From an uncultured Aquimarina sp. (GTDB taxonomy: Bacteria > Bacteroidota > Bacteroidia > Flavobacteriales > Flavobacteriaceae): 64,000 nt of DNA. A program made the translations under genes and the position numbers. Under the pieces are notes generated by a model that saw only the letters and a program-made list of their open reading frames with translations, searched no databases and had not been told where the DNA came from. Where the stretch lies: the NCBI GenBank assembly GCA_947493035.1, contig CANLOW010000002.1, forward strand, positions 124,001 through 188,000, given 5' to 3'. This document shows positions 53,318 through 63,336 of this stretch, piece by piece; within the stretch, counting starts at the first letter, position 1, and every line of letters starts with the position of its first letter.

Positions 53318-53836
53318 TTAATCAGTAAGGAAGTTTATGAGTTTGCTCCAAAGATTTTTACTTTTACTATTGAAGTCTGTTTTTAATTCTTTTGGTGGAT
53401 CGGTTATATTATTATGACAAACACAAGAAGGAGTGGGATTATTTTTTTTCCATTCTTCTATTCTATCGAGCATTTTTTTATAATGAGTTAAACCATCTTT
53501 AAACATCCATTTAATCTTATCCTGTATTTCTTCAGGGGACTCATCTTTTGATGGAATGCAACAGTCAACAGGACAAACTGCTGCACATTGTGGCTCATCA
53601 GTAAATGATATACATTCAGTGCATTTATCCTCTACTATGTAGTAAAATTCATGTTGTATTGGCTCATTTTCTTTGTCCATATCAGCAATATTGCCATATA
53701 GGTTTTTTTGAAGTCCACTTAAATCAGTACCATCAGAATATTTCCAAGTTGTCCCACCCTCATAAATAGCATTATTAGGGCATTCAGGTTCGCAAGCGCC
53801 GCAGTTTAAACATTCATCGGTAATAATTATTGACAT
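53318..53836 (-). CDS. 2[4Fe-4S] ferredoxin
   Basis: 172 aa. Cluster 1 ligands C9, C12, C15, C19 ([12 protein letters not shown]); cluster 2 ligands in [19 protein letters not shown] with C72, C75, C84 and C88, plus a CC at 92-93. The 8-residue insertion between the second and third ligands of cluster 2 marks the Alvin type (Allochromatium ferredoxin). The C-terminus is about 75 residues longer than the short forms and ends with another CVCH near 140. A low-potential electron carrier; the partner enzyme is not in view. Starts at ATG. Confidence 0.92.
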   Translation of the reverse strand: MSIIITDECLNCGACEPECPNNAIYEGGTTWKYSDGTDLSGLQKNLYGNIADMDKENEPIQHEFYYIVEDKCTECISFTDEPQCAAVCPVDCCIPSKDESPEEIQDKIKWMFKDGLTHYKKMLDRIEEWKKNNPTPSCVCHNNITDPPKELKTDFNSKSKNLWSKLINFLTD

Positions 53837-53946
53837 TTCGTGTGTTTTTAATATTGCCTAACGTTACAATAAAAAGTAAGTAAATATAAAAAAGGTCTGT
53901 ATTTAATAAAAAGGTTATTACATGAAAACCACTAATATTCTTATAC

Positions 53947-53961
53947 GATACCATTGGTATC
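53947..53961. promoter_or_regulatory. Short palindrome before the hydrolase operon
   Basis: GATACCATTGGTATC has 7-bp arms around one T. It lies about 100 bases before the hydrolase ATG at 54063 and 110 bases before the ferredoxin ATG on the other strand, so it could serve either. It may be a regulator site or chance. Confidence 0.3.
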
Positions 53962-54062
53962 AATAACCCAATAATCATCTGTCCATTTTAATTAAAAAAT
54001 AAAAAAATTATATGTGTAATATTTCTTTACTGGAGCCACTAATTAAGTAAACAGATAGAATT

Positions 54063-55445
54063 ATGAAGAAATTAATTTTAGGTATTGTACTTATTTCTAG
54101 TTTAATTCAAGCTCAAGATATAAAAGGCAAATGGAGTGGACTACTTAATGTACAGGGTATGGAACTCCAATTAGTGTTCCATATAACCCAAAATGATACA
54201 ATACATAATGTAACTTTAGACAGTCCAGATCAAAAAGCTTATGGCATTAAAGCAAGTTCAACCTATTTTAAAGACTCTATTTTAAGTATTGAAATAGAAT
54301 TATTGAATGCTAAATTTAAAGGGAAGTATAGTGCAAATAATATAAAAGGAACATTTTATCAAGCAGCTCAGTCTTTTCCCTTAAACCTAAGTAGAGAGGT
54401 GATAAAAAGAAAAAAGCTCTTTCGACCTCAAGATCCACTAAAACCATACTCTTACCATAGTGAGAATGTTCAATTTCAAGGAGGAGAAAAAAATGTAGAA
54501 TTAGCAGGTACTCTAACTCTTCCAAATAAAGAAGGTAAATTCCCAGTAGTTATTTTGATTAGTGGTAGTGGCCCTCAGAATAGAGATGAAGAATTTATGA
54601 CTCATAAACCCTTTTTAGTAATTTCTGATTTCTTAACAAGAAAAGGAATGGCTGTTTTACGATATGACGATCGTGGGTTTGCAAACTCTACAGGAAATCA
54701 TGATAAGGCCACAACTGCGGATTTTGCAAATGATGTTAGGGCAGCTATTTCTTATCTAAAAACTAGATCAGAAATTGATAAAAAACAGATTGGACTAATT
54801 GGACATAGTGAAGGAGGATTAATAGCTCCTATGGTAGCATCTGATACAGATATTGCTTTTTTAGTATTATTAGCTGCTCCTGGAGTTCCTGGTAATCAAA
54901 TAATAACTAAACAAGTCGAGATGATTACCCGATCTCAAGGAATGGATGAAAGAAGCATTCAAAGAGAAATATCTATAAGTAAAGGATTATGTAAAATATT
55001 TAAACAGTACGAAAAAGATGAATCCTTTGAAATTAGATTTAGTAAATATCTTAATAATGAGATGGCTAAAATGAATTTTATTCCTGAAGGAATGAGTAAA
55101 GAGCATTATATTAAAATGCAAATCGAACAATTTAAAAAACCTTGGTTTAGATATTTCCTAAATTATGATCCTGCAAATGCTTTAAAAAAGATTAAATGTC
55201 CTTTACTAGCACTAAATGGAGAAAAAGATGTACAAGTAGCTCCTGAAAACCTTTTAATTATTGAAAATTTTGTTCGCCAAAATGGAAACAACGATGTAAC
55301 CATCAAAGAGTTTTTTAATATGAATCATTTATTTCAAATATGTAAAACCGGAGCAATGGAAGAATATGCAACTATTGAACAAACAATAAGCCCATTAGTA
55401 CTAAATAAAATATCTAATTGGATAAAAAGTAAATTAGATGAGTAG
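54063..55445 (+). CDS. Exported alpha/beta hydrolase
   Basis: 460 aa. A signal peptide (ending LIQAQ) leads into an N-terminal beta domain at about 20-120 (KWSGLLNVQGMELQLVFHIT, KGTFYQAAQSFPLNL). A hydrolase domain from about 140 has LISGSGPQNRDEEFMTHKPF (oxyanion), nucleophile GHSEGG near 247, acid near NGEKDVQVAP, and His in NMNHLFQ near 425. This two-domain form is common in Bacteroidota, acting on unknown esters or peptides in the periplasm. Its stop overlaps the ATG of the ECF sigma gene by 8 bases. Confidence 0.88.
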   Translation: MKKLILGIVLISSLIQAQDIKGKWSGLLNVQGMELQLVFHITQNDTIHNVTLDSPDQKAYGIKASSTYFKDSILSIEIELLNAKFKGKYSANNIKGTFYQAAQSFPLNLSREVIKRKKLFRPQDPLKPYSYHSENVQFQGGEKNVELAGTLTLPNKEGKFPVVILISGSGPQNRDEEFMTHKPFLVISDFLTRKGMAVLRYDDRGFANSTGNHDKATTADFANDVRAAISYLKTRSEIDKKQIGLIGHSEGGLIAPMVASDTDIAFLVLLAAPGVPGNQIITKQVEMITRSQGMDERSIQREISISKGLCKIFKQYEKDESFEIRFSKYLNNEMAKMNFIPEGMSKEHYIKMQIEQFKKPWFRYFLNYDPANALKKIKCPLLALNGEKDVQVAPENLLIIENFVRQNGNNDVTIKEFFNMNHLFQICKTGAMEEYATIEQTISPLVLNKISNWIKSKLDE

Positions 55446-55932
55446 TGATTTTTATCAAGTATCGATTCTGCCATTTTCAGGAATTATTATTAAAATCTGT
55501 AGAGCTTATACAAATTCACAAGAAGATTTTGAGGATTATTACCAAGAGGTTTGCCTTCAAATATGGAGAAGCAAAGATAATTTCAAAAATCAATGTGAAT
55601 GGTCTACATGGGTATATCGCATTTCATTAAACGTATGTTTAACATTTCTTAAGAAACAAAAAAACAAAGGGCAAATGTATTTTTCGTCAGATGTTTTACC
55701 CAATCTTATCACCGTAGAAAATAAAGCATTTAAAAACGAATCACTTAATCAATTATATGCTGCAATTAAACATTTATCAGAAATCGATAGAGCTGTAATC
55801 TTATTATACTTAGAAGAAAAACCAAATAAGGAAATTGCTAATATCCTAGGAACAACTCCCAATAATATTGGTGTAAGGGTAATTAGAATTAAAAAAAGAT
55901 TAAAAAAAATAATAAATGAAAAATTCAATTGA
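55438..55932 (+). CDS. ECF-type RNA polymerase sigma factor
   Basis: 164 aa. Region 2 at about 20-70: DFEDYYQEVCLQIWRSKDNFKNQCEWSTWVYRISLNVCLTFLKKQ. Region 4 at about 105-160: LSEIDRAVILLYLEEKPNKEIANILGTTPNNIGVRVIRIKKRLKK. It overlaps the hydrolase stop by 8 bases and the next gene by 17, so the three are one translationally coupled operon. The downstream membrane protein is the likely anti-sigma partner. Confidence 0.9.
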   Translation: MSSDFYQVSILPFSGIIIKICRAYTNSQEDFEDYYQEVCLQIWRSKDNFKNQCEWSTWVYRISLNVCLTFLKKQKNKGQMYFSSDVLPNLITVENKAFKNESLNQLYAAIKHLSEIDRAVILLYLEEKPNKEIANILGTTPNNIGVRVIRIKKRLKKIINEKFN

Positions 55933-56566
55933 AACCATATGGAAAGAGGGTTTTTTAAATGAAAAAAGCTTAGTTGTTCCAAAAATCAATGATTTGTACA
56001 GTCAAAAATCGAAACACCTTGTAGATAAAATAAAAAGAATGTTCAAAATTAATATAATCACAATCATTCTTGTAGCTTTATTGCTCCCCGTTATTTATTA
56101 TCTTATAGATGCGATATGGCAAGGTATAGGAATATCAATACTTCTGCTTTGTACTGCTTGGTATAGCAAAAAACAAATGAAAAGTATAAAAGCCTTAAAT
56201 CAAGGTGCAACTAGTTATGATTATCTTATATCATTTGATCAATGGCTTAAAAATGCGCTTTTAAAAAATGAAAATGTATTAAGGTTCTCTTATCCATTAT
56301 ATTTCTTGATTGTTATGAGTACCATATTATCTGCATGGAGTAAACAGGAAAAACTAATCACTAAATTTTCTCGAAAATATCCTGACATAGTTTTTATAGG
56401 AGACATTCCTTTATTTACTTTAATTATAACTGTTATCGGAACTTTGATGATGTTTTTCTTTTCACGAAAAATCTATAGATGGGATGTAAAACTTGTATAT
56501 GGGCGAATACTCAAAAAATTAGAAGAAACTATTTATGAAATGGAAAAACTTAAAGAAGAAGAATAA
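55916..56566 (+). CDS. Membrane protein, probable anti-sigma partner
   Basis: 216 aa. A soluble N-terminus of about 40 residues is followed by two close membrane helices (about 43-82, IITIILVALLLPVIYYLIDAIW), then a middle soluble part, two more helices near 125-145 and 160-180 (IPLFTLIITVIGTLMMFFF), and a charged C-terminus EETIYEMEKLKEEE. There is no zinc-binding anti-sigma motif. Overlap with the sigma gene is the reason to call it a partner. Function otherwise unknown. Confidence 0.62.
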   Translation: MKNSIETIWKEGFLNEKSLVVPKINDLYSQKSKHLVDKIKRMFKINIITIILVALLLPVIYYLIDAIWQGIGISILLLCTAWYSKKQMKSIKALNQGATSYDYLISFDQWLKNALLKNENVLRFSYPLYFLIVMSTILSAWSKQEKLITKFSRKYPDIVFIGDIPLFTLIITVIGTLMMFFFSRKIYRWDVKLVYGRILKKLEETIYEMEKLKEEE

Positions 56567-56764
56567 TTGAGAATTTAATTTGCAAAATACAGCTACTAAC
56601 ACTTCATAACTAACATAGGACTAATTAATTGTATGACAGATTGTTACTTTCTAAAAAAGTCATCAAATATCAATTTAGCTTAGTTATACACCTAGACTTA
56701 GAGATTTAACTTTTTCCACACTTATGAGAATCAATTTTATAATAAACTAAAAGAAAAATATATA

Positions 56765-57517
56765 ATGAATATTACTCTAATTTTCACCTTGGTATTTAGC
56801 GCTCAAATATTTGGTCTTTCATTTTTCCTTCCAAGGTTTCTCTTATTTAGCATTGCAAAAGACAGAAAGGAATCCTTTTTAACAAACCCTTTAATAAAAA
56901 AATATAAACTTCTGAATACTTTAAATATGGTAGTCGGAGTTCTTGTTTTAGCACTACTCCTGCTTCATCCAATTTTCTCATCCATAGAGTTAACATTGCT
57001 TACTATTGGTATATTTTTTCTTTTACAAGTATCAGTAGTAATTATTATTAAGCAATTTCTAAACAATTCGGAAATTCAGAATTACAATGACTTAAAGTCA
57101 GTTAAATTATTCAACCTAGTTCACCCAATCGTAATAGGTTTTACCATTATTTTATTTTTATTATATCTTCTTAAATCATTAATTGATTGGGATGGAAGTA
57201 TGAACAATCAGCTCTTGCAAATGATAACATTTATTGGTGCTAACGCTTATTTAGTTTTTACATTGTTAACTATTATTAATAAAATTAAGCGAAATACTGG
57301 TATAGAAAGACTGAAACAAATTTCTTTTTTTTCAAAAGCAGCTCCTCTTTTCATTTATCTAAGTTTAGGTATTAGTATTTACTATTTCGGTAAGATGTTG
57401 ATATTTAATTTTGAACTCAATGAATTGCGCCCTGTGATGATGAGTGTAGCGTTGCTGATAGTTGGATTTGCAGCGTTTACAATCATAAACCCTAAAAATG
57501 TCACCCGAAACATTTAA
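56765..57517 (+). CDS. Seven-helix membrane protein, unknown
   Basis: 250 aa. About seven hydrophobic helices: near 5-28, 50-68, 75-98, 115-135, 150-170, 195-215 and 220-240. No family was recognised, and loops carry no strong motif. Visible phrases include PRFLLFSIAKDRKESFLTNP in the first loop and NPKNVTRNI at the end. It lies 200 bases after the sigma operon, same strand. Function unknown. Confidence 0.68.
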   Translation: MNITLIFTLVFSAQIFGLSFFLPRFLLFSIAKDRKESFLTNPLIKKYKLLNTLNMVVGVLVLALLLLHPIFSSIELTLLTIGIFFLLQVSVVIIIKQFLNNSEIQNYNDLKSVKLFNLVHPIVIGFTIILFLLYLLKSLIDWDGSMNNQLLQMITFIGANAYLVFTLLTIINKIKRNTGIERLKQISFFSKAAPLFIYLSLGISIYYFGKMLIFNFELNELRPVMMSVALLIVGFAAFTIINPKNVTRNI

Positions 57518-57661
57518 TCGAATAAAGAATAAAAAGATTTCTTGATTTTTGTCAAGAGCGTAATTAGATTTTTTATAAAAAATATAGAAGCTTGACAACA
57601 AAATGCCTTGAAATTCTTCATTACGCATATTCGATACATTGGTAATAAATATTAAAACAGA

Positions 57662-58741
57662 ATGAATTCAAAACTATTTATATTACTTCTTTGTCTTTCC
57701 AATATCTTTTGGGGACAAAATTTCATTCAATTAATTGGGGTTGAATCTGACGATAGTGAATTCAGTAAAGGCTCATATGCCGTAATGTATGATTCTGAGT
57801 TCGAGAAAAGAGAAAACAAAGAATACTCCCCTTTTCAAACGATTGGAGTTTATAGGAATGAAGATAATGTTGAAATAATGACTCTAGATTATTTATTAAC
57901 ACCAACAAAAAAAGGATTCATATATGGGACATTAGAAATTATTGAAACAAAATATGATTCTATAGAAAATGAACTCGATATACCAGAAGGCACATATGAT
58001 CTTTCTAGTTCAATCTCCCGGCCTAAGTTTTTCAAGACGAAAGAAAGCATTATTAAATTTATAAAACAGCAGAAACCAACATTTAAAGATGCAATTGAAA
58101 TTGATTTTGAAAAAATATCTTTTATTAATCCAAATTTTTATTTAACAACAGGCTTCGAATCAACCGTACATGGAGGGGCTTCTTGGTTTAATGCTAGGGA
58201 AAAAGTAAATATTTACCCTCTAGACTTAAAAGAAAATTTATCCAATAAGATTACTAATTATGTAGATAAACAAACAAAAAATGAAATTATCATTAATACA
58301 ATTAATGATATGAAAAACTACACTTTTGACGAAGATATAGACTCTAACTCAGTTTTACCATGGGCAGGAAGCATCAGTAATCACGATAACGTATACTATG
58401 ATATTGCTTTTAATATGAGTGGAGTTAAAATAATTCCTTTAACCCTCTTACAAGGTAATTCTTCAAGAAGTTTTCTGGCGAAAGGCAAGGCTCTCGAAGG
58501 TCATAAAATGTATAATGATTTAAAACTAAAGAAATATAAAGAAAATACTGCTTCCGCTCTAATTTCATTTATTTCTCCTGACAAAACAACAAAAATAGAA
58601 ATCGTTAATAATCAATTAACTATTACTGACATAAAAAGTAATTCGCTTTTAAAAAAAGTAACACTGAATTACAACAAAATTATAATGTCTGAATTTGCAT
58701 TAGATAGTTACGCTCAAAAATGGAAAACCGAATTCAAATAA
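57662..58741 (+). CDS. Exported protein of unknown family
   Basis: 359 aa. Signal peptide ending FWGQN. Mature part is beta-rich and charged. Segments of note: FSKGSYAVMYDSEFEKRENKEY near 35-55, FESTVHGGASWFNAREKVNIYPL near 165-190, and a C-terminal part GHKMYNDLKLKKYKENTASALIS. No domain recognised. It starts at an ATG and is convergent with the beta-helix gene. Confidence 0.68.
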   Translation: MNSKLFILLLCLSNIFWGQNFIQLIGVESDDSEFSKGSYAVMYDSEFEKRENKEYSPFQTIGVYRNEDNVEIMTLDYLLTPTKKGFIYGTLEIIETKYDSIENELDIPEGTYDLSSSISRPKFFKTKESIIKFIKQQKPTFKDAIEIDFEKISFINPNFYLTTGFESTVHGGASWFNAREKVNIYPLDLKENLSNKITNYVDKQTKNEIIINTINDMKNYTFDEDIDSNSVLPWAGSISNHDNVYYDIAFNMSGVKIIPLTLLQGNSSRSFLAKGKALEGHKMYNDLKLKKYKENTASALISFISPDKTTKIEIVNNQLTITDIKSNSLLKKVTLNYNKIIMSEFALDSYAQKWKTEFK

Positions 58742-58787
58742 ACATTTGCTTACAATACATAAACGGAGGTATTCAACTTTATACCAA

Positions 58788-60800
58788 TTAATTACATTTT
58801 AAATTCTTTACATCTATATTTATTCCGTCTGTAGTAGTTTCTTTAATACATTCAAAAGGTGACATAACATTAATTTTATTGTTTGATATTTCTAGATTTT
58901 CACATCCTTTGTCTATTCTAATACCATTCGAAGTAGTAGAGTTTATAATATTGTTATTTATTTTTCCATTTTTATAATTTACAAATCTAATACCACCTTG
59001 ATTTATACTATTCTTAAAAAACTCTAAACCAACTACATTACTAATAGTACTCGTACTATTAGACTTGAAGGTATTGTTAGAGATAGTTAATTTAAATTTA
59101 TCTTGTCCGCTTTCATGATTTGTATTTTGTATTAATAAAGGAGCTCTGGTTACTTCAATGATATTTCCTTTATTTTCATCACCAATTATAACGTTATCCA
59201 TATATTCAGATCTTGGATGGCTAACTATACCATTACTATTTTCCCTAGTACTTTTTATTGTATTGTTATATATTTTAGCATTTCTAACACTATTTATTCT
59301 TAATCCGGTTTTACAATTTATTATTTGATTGTTATAAGTATCAATATCTTTATTAGTTACAGATATACCAATAGCATAATTTTTAATGATATTATCATAA
59401 ACTCTACCATCATAATTTTTGTCAAATAAATCATCTCTACCAGCAACTATTGCAGTACCCTTATTGATGTTTTTATCACTAGTCGCTGTTATTTCATTGT
59501 TTCTAATAATTGTACCAATAGATACAGAATAAGAGATTGATCCCTCAAGTTTATTGTTTTCAATTGTAACTCTATCACCCGTGTGAACAGTAAAAGCCCC
59601 AATACGTGATCCATCTTCTGTATTATCTCGAATAATAATATCTTCAGCAATTTGAAGAATACCACCTGGATGCCCATGTCTTACAGCTTCTACATCTATT
59701 GCAAACCCAGGAGCAACACCTCTAGATTTTGAAGTATGAATACTAGCATCAATAAAATTATTTTTTTCTACAATTATATTTCGACCATCAGTTATTGAAA
59801 TATGGTTACGACGACTTCTAATCATTGTATTGTTAGTAATTAAAACATTATCTGAAAAAACATAATTAGAATCAAAAGAATGTCCAGAAGCAATAACATC
59901 AATAGCATCGCCTGTAGCATCTTCAAATCGTATGTTTTTAAAAACAGAATTTTTAGTTCCTGTTATTCGTAGCAGGTGCCCCCACTCATGAGTACTCCCA
60001 TCTGAATAATCATGTTCATCTCTATCTCCATGTAAAACACCACCCTCAATAGTTACGTTATTGGCCTTGAAAGTAGCTAATAAAGTAGGTCTATTGTATG
60101 AATTTGGTTGCATTCGAATGTGTGTATTACTTGTCATCGATAGATGAAAATCGGATGGCACATTTATAGCAGCTAGTGAAGGTATGGGTCTTCCTGAGGG
60201 CTCATCAACTTTGAAATAAGCATCTAATTTATTAACCTTAAATTTATTACCACCCATCTCTTTGATTTTACACATGGTATTTTCAAAATTATCTCTGTTA
60301 GATTTTGCAACCTGATCACTTATTTTTCCTTCAACAATCTCCCATCGATTAGGTATAAATTCAAATTCATTACTGGTAAGCTGAACATCTCCATTTAAAT
60401 CTAATGATGCATTTAATAGTTCACCATCAATGTTACCATTACTAGTAAAATTTAATATACCATTTTTAACATCTCCTCCTTCGTAAACAACAGAAGTATT
60501 ACTGGGGATATCGATAGTTTTTCCATTAAGATTAACGATACAATCAATAGTAATTTTATTATCAATAATATTTGTCCAATCAAAATCATCACAAGAAGCA
60601 AGTGGATCCTTTTTAGGCTCATCTACAGGAGCTTCTTCTGGGTCGTCTTTAGAAGTTGGGTCTTTTTCAGGATCATCGGTACCTGTAATAGTTTCAGGAG
60701 TTTCTTTTATTACATCTAGTTCTTCAGGACTATCACTACTACAAGATGTAAAATATGTAACTGATAAAATTATGAGTAAATAATAAAATGCGTATTTCAT
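58788..60800 (-). CDS. Right-handed beta-helix lipoprotein
   Basis: 670 aa from the ATG at 60800 (a TTG six codons earlier is rejected because it would spoil the signal). Lipobox FTSCS, then an acidic/Pro linker with DDPEKDPTSKDDPEE, a short N-terminal module near 85-160 (SCDDFDWTNIIDNKITIDC), and from about 220 a long parallel beta-helix with many N-N-x-I turns (IIRNNEITATSDK, VTIENNKLEGSI, KIYNNTIKST). This is the fold of pectate-lyase-like enzymes and of surface adhesins. Carbohydrate binding or cleavage is likely, but no catalytic triad could be assigned. Anchored at the cell surface. Confidence 0.87.
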   Translation of the reverse strand: MKYAFYYLLIILSVTYFTSCSSDSPEELDVIKETPETITGTDDPEKDPTSKDDPEEAPVDEPKKDPLASCDDFDWTNIIDNKITIDCIVNLNGKTIDIPSNTSVVYEGGDVKNGILNFTSNGNIDGELLNASLDLNGDVQLTSNEFEFIPNRWEIVEGKISDQVAKSNRDNFENTMCKIKEMGGNKFKVNKLDAYFKVDEPSGRPIPSLAAINVPSDFHLSMTSNTHIRMQPNSYNRPTLLATFKANNVTIEGGVLHGDRDEHDYSDGSTHEWGHLLRITGTKNSVFKNIRFEDATGDAIDVIASGHSFDSNYVFSDNVLITNNTMIRSRRNHISITDGRNIIVEKNNFIDASIHTSKSRGVAPGFAIDVEAVRHGHPGGILQIAEDIIIRDNTEDGSRIGAFTVHTGDRVTIENNKLEGSISYSVSIGTIIRNNEITATSDKNINKGTAIVAGRDDLFDKNYDGRVYDNIIKNYAIGISVTNKDIDTYNNQIINCKTGLRINSVRNAKIYNNTIKSTRENSNGIVSHPRSEYMDNVIIGDENKGNIIEVTRAPLLIQNTNHESGQDKFKLTISNNTFKSNSTSTISNVVGLEFFKNSINQGGIRFVNYKNGKINNNIINSTTSNGIRIDKGCENLEISNNKINVMSPFECIKETTTDGINIDVKNLKCN

Positions 60801-61010
60801 TTTAGTTGAGTATTTCAATATCAGTATTATTTTTTAATGTATATAAACGAATCCTAGTAAGATAACGTTATAATATTGTTCAAAGTATAATTCATATAGT
60901 TTAATTATAAACTAAGAGTTAGTAACACCTCTCTGCTCTAAGTTTCTTATCTTAACCATTATATTTTATTACATTTTGTTAAAAAGAACACAAACCAATA
61001 TTTTAAAACT

Positions 61011-62033
61011 ATGAAATATATCTATTTAGTAAGTATTTTAACATTAGCCGCTCTCTTTTCTTGTAAAGACAAAGAACAATCAAAAGATATTCCTAGTTCT
61101 GAAAGCACTACAAAAACAAGTTCTAGTAATAAAGAGTTAATAAACGACAATACTAATACGAAAATTAAAACAGAGTTTTCTTGGGATGATATTCCTACAA
61201 GCACTAAAGACATAGGTGATTTTCCTTTTATAAAACCTCCAAAAGGAATAGTAGCTGATGATATTGGTTCATCAGTATATTCTAAAAAATTAAACTTTAG
61301 TAAATTAAAAATGTTTTCTAAAGCCTCAAATACTGCTTTTAATATAGAAGGGAAAGTTGAATTTATAAATTTCTCTACTGAAGACGAAAATGCAAATTGG
61401 GAACAATACTATTTTAATAAAAGTATTGATAATTATTTAGAGTCTATAGGGGCAATTCAAATTAACAAGGGAGGAATGACAGATGCTTATTATGAAAAGT
61501 ACTGGAGTAACTATGATTTAGAATATACTGTCAAACATAATGATAGAGACCTTATAAGGATGTGGGTTTTAAAACAAGAAAATAGAAAAATAGGTGTTCA
61601 AATATTTAAAGATAGAATGGCTGTTGTTGAACAAGTTGAATTTGTACAAACTATCGAGAAATTTACTGCTGATGATATACTAAAAGAAATTAATGCTAAA
61701 GGTTTTGCTACTTTACATATCAATTTTGATACTGGTAAATCTAGAATTAAAACTAGCTCGTTTGATATTATTAATGAGATTGTTAAAATGATGAAAGCAA
61801 ATTCTGATTTAAAAATTAGTATCGAAGGTCATACCGATAATGTTGGAAATGAATTATCTAATATGAAATTATCTAAAAACAGAGCTCGATCGGTTATGAT
61901 GGCGATTTCTGATGAAGATATCGATGAGTCAAGGTTAAAAAGCGAAGGTTTTGGTCAAACTAAACCTATAGAAGATAATTCAACAGAAGAAGGAAAAGCA
62001 AAAAACAGAAGAGTTGAATTAAGAAAAATATAA
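61011..62033 (+). CDS. OmpA-family lipoprotein
   Basis: 340 aa. Lipobox FSCKD at residue 17, a Ser/Thr-rich linker, a middle domain at about 60-215, and a C-terminal OmpA/MotB peptidoglycan-binding domain from about 225: LHINFDTGKSRIKTSSFDI, then IEGHTDNVGNELSNMKLSKNRARSV and the closing RVELRKI. It should tie the outer membrane to peptidoglycan. The middle domain is unrecognised. Confidence 0.9.
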   Translation: MKYIYLVSILTLAALFSCKDKEQSKDIPSSESTTKTSSSNKELINDNTNTKIKTEFSWDDIPTSTKDIGDFPFIKPPKGIVADDIGSSVYSKKLNFSKLKMFSKASNTAFNIEGKVEFINFSTEDENANWEQYYFNKSIDNYLESIGAIQINKGGMTDAYYEKYWSNYDLEYTVKHNDRDLIRMWVLKQENRKIGVQIFKDRMAVVEQVEFVQTIEKFTADDILKEINAKGFATLHINFDTGKSRIKTSSFDIINEIVKMMKANSDLKISIEGHTDNVGNELSNMKLSKNRARSVMMAISDEDIDESRLKSEGFGQTKPIEDNSTEEGKAKNRRVELRKI

Positions 62034-62148
62034 AGAGTATTATATAAAATTAATTGAGGGATTAGCACTCTATTTACTTCCCAACGGGTCATAAATTGAA
62101 CTTTATGAGTAATTGTAAATAATACTTTCCACACTTAAAAAACATAAA

Positions 62149-62604
62149 ATGAAATTGAGGATTATTATACTTTACACGGTAATTTCATTTTTGACAGGTA
62201 ACCTTATTAATGCTCAAATAGAAAGCAAATCTGTATCAAAACCTGAAGAAAACATTGTAATAATTAAACAATATTATCATAAACCAACATCAGCTCAAAA
62301 TAAAAATTCTATCCTACTCAATGGAGTTTCTGAAGGGGAATTTATTGAAATTAAAATTCAAGGAATTCTCAAATGTTTTGAACACATTAAACTTGAAATT
62401 AGAATTGATGGTGATTTACATGAAATAAAAACACTAAATAAATTTGAACAATTGTCTAATCAAATTTTAATAATTAATAGTGTTATTCCTGAAGGAATCC
62501 CAATGGAGAAAATTAAATGGAAAAGTTTATCTGGTAAAGAGTATGAATATATTATAGCTAGAAATGGAAAAGATGGTCAGCAAGTGAAATGGAAATTAGA
62601 TTAA
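62149..62604 (+). CDS. Exported protein of unknown family
   Basis: 151 aa. Signal peptide ending LINAQIE. Mature part about 125 residues with strand-like patterns: FIEIKIQGILKCFEHIKLEIRIDGDLHEIKTLN, and a conserved-looking end EYEYIIARNGKDGQQVKWKLD. No domain recognised. It lies 115 bases after the OmpA-type gene on the same strand. Function unknown. Confidence 0.65.
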   Translation: MKLRIIILYTVISFLTGNLINAQIESKSVSKPEENIVIIKQYYHKPTSAQNKNSILLNGVSEGEFIEIKIQGILKCFEHIKLEIRIDGDLHEIKTLNKFEQLSNQILIINSVIPEGIPMEKIKWKSLSGKEYEYIIARNGKDGQQVKWKLD

Positions 62605-62692
62605 ATGCTTTTTCCAAGTCTCAAATTTTAAAATTAGAGATAATGTACTACATTTCATCTAGTTAAGAAAAGCAACAAATAGTATTCAAAAA

Positions 62693-63328
62693 ATGTATCA
62701 AATACAAAACATCACAATAATATTTATTTTGATTTCATTTTTTTCTTACGGGCAGAACGAAATCAAGATGATTAATGGAACTGAATTTAAATTGACAACT
62801 ATTGAAAAGAATGATACTGAACAAATTGAATTTATTGAAATAGTTAGAAAAAACAAAAAATTACTAAGTCATACTATAGCTAATTTTGATGGTGATTGCA
62901 GTAGTGAGAACATCGAATTAGGTGGCTATGAAATAAAAGAGTCTAGTATAGTTTTCTATTCTTATTGGGCGAGTGGAGATATAATGGGTAAAAATATTTA
63001 TCCTTACGGTTTTAGGAAACAAATTTATTCCGTAGACGAAAAAGGAACTCTTTTACTAGAGAAATCAGAAATTTACATTGAGAATTATTTAGATGATTGG
63101 TCTGTACATGAAGGAATCAAATACCTAAATAAGGAATTGAATTCCAAAAGTGAACTAAAACTTTTGAATGACTATATTTCAAAGGCTGAGAGTATATATT
63201 CAAGCAAATTTGTTTTAGGTAACAATAAAATAAAATTAGAAAATTACGTAAGAAATAAACTCAAAAAAGTTATAGAAGAAAATACAAAATATTGGAAAGA
63301 AATATATGGTGAAAATTGTAATATGTAA
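62693..63328 (+). CDS. Exported protein of unknown family
   Basis: 211 aa. Signal peptide ending FFSYGQN. The mature part has NFDGDCSSENIELGGYEI near 70 and SWASGDIMGKNIYPYGFR-like strands (SYWASGDIMGKNIYP), followed by a helical C-terminal half ending WKEIYGENCNM with two Cys in all. No domain recognised. Same strand as the OmpA-type and 151-aa genes; the three may have been acquired separately. Function unknown. Confidence 0.65.
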   Translation: MYQIQNITIIFILISFFSYGQNEIKMINGTEFKLTTIEKNDTEQIEFIEIVRKNKKLLSHTIANFDGDCSSENIELGGYEIKESSIVFYSYWASGDIMGKNIYPYGFRKQIYSVDEKGTLLLEKSEIYIENYLDDWSVHEGIKYLNKELNSKSELKLLNDYISKAESIYSSKFVLGNNKIKLENYVRNKLKKVIEENTKYWKEIYGENCNM

Positions 63329-63336
63329 AAACTTAT

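Noticed and set aside
55445..55630. Plus-strand frame of 61 codons inside the ECF sigma gene
   Set aside because: Out-of-frame shadow of the sigma factor, which has clear region 2 and region 4 motifs.
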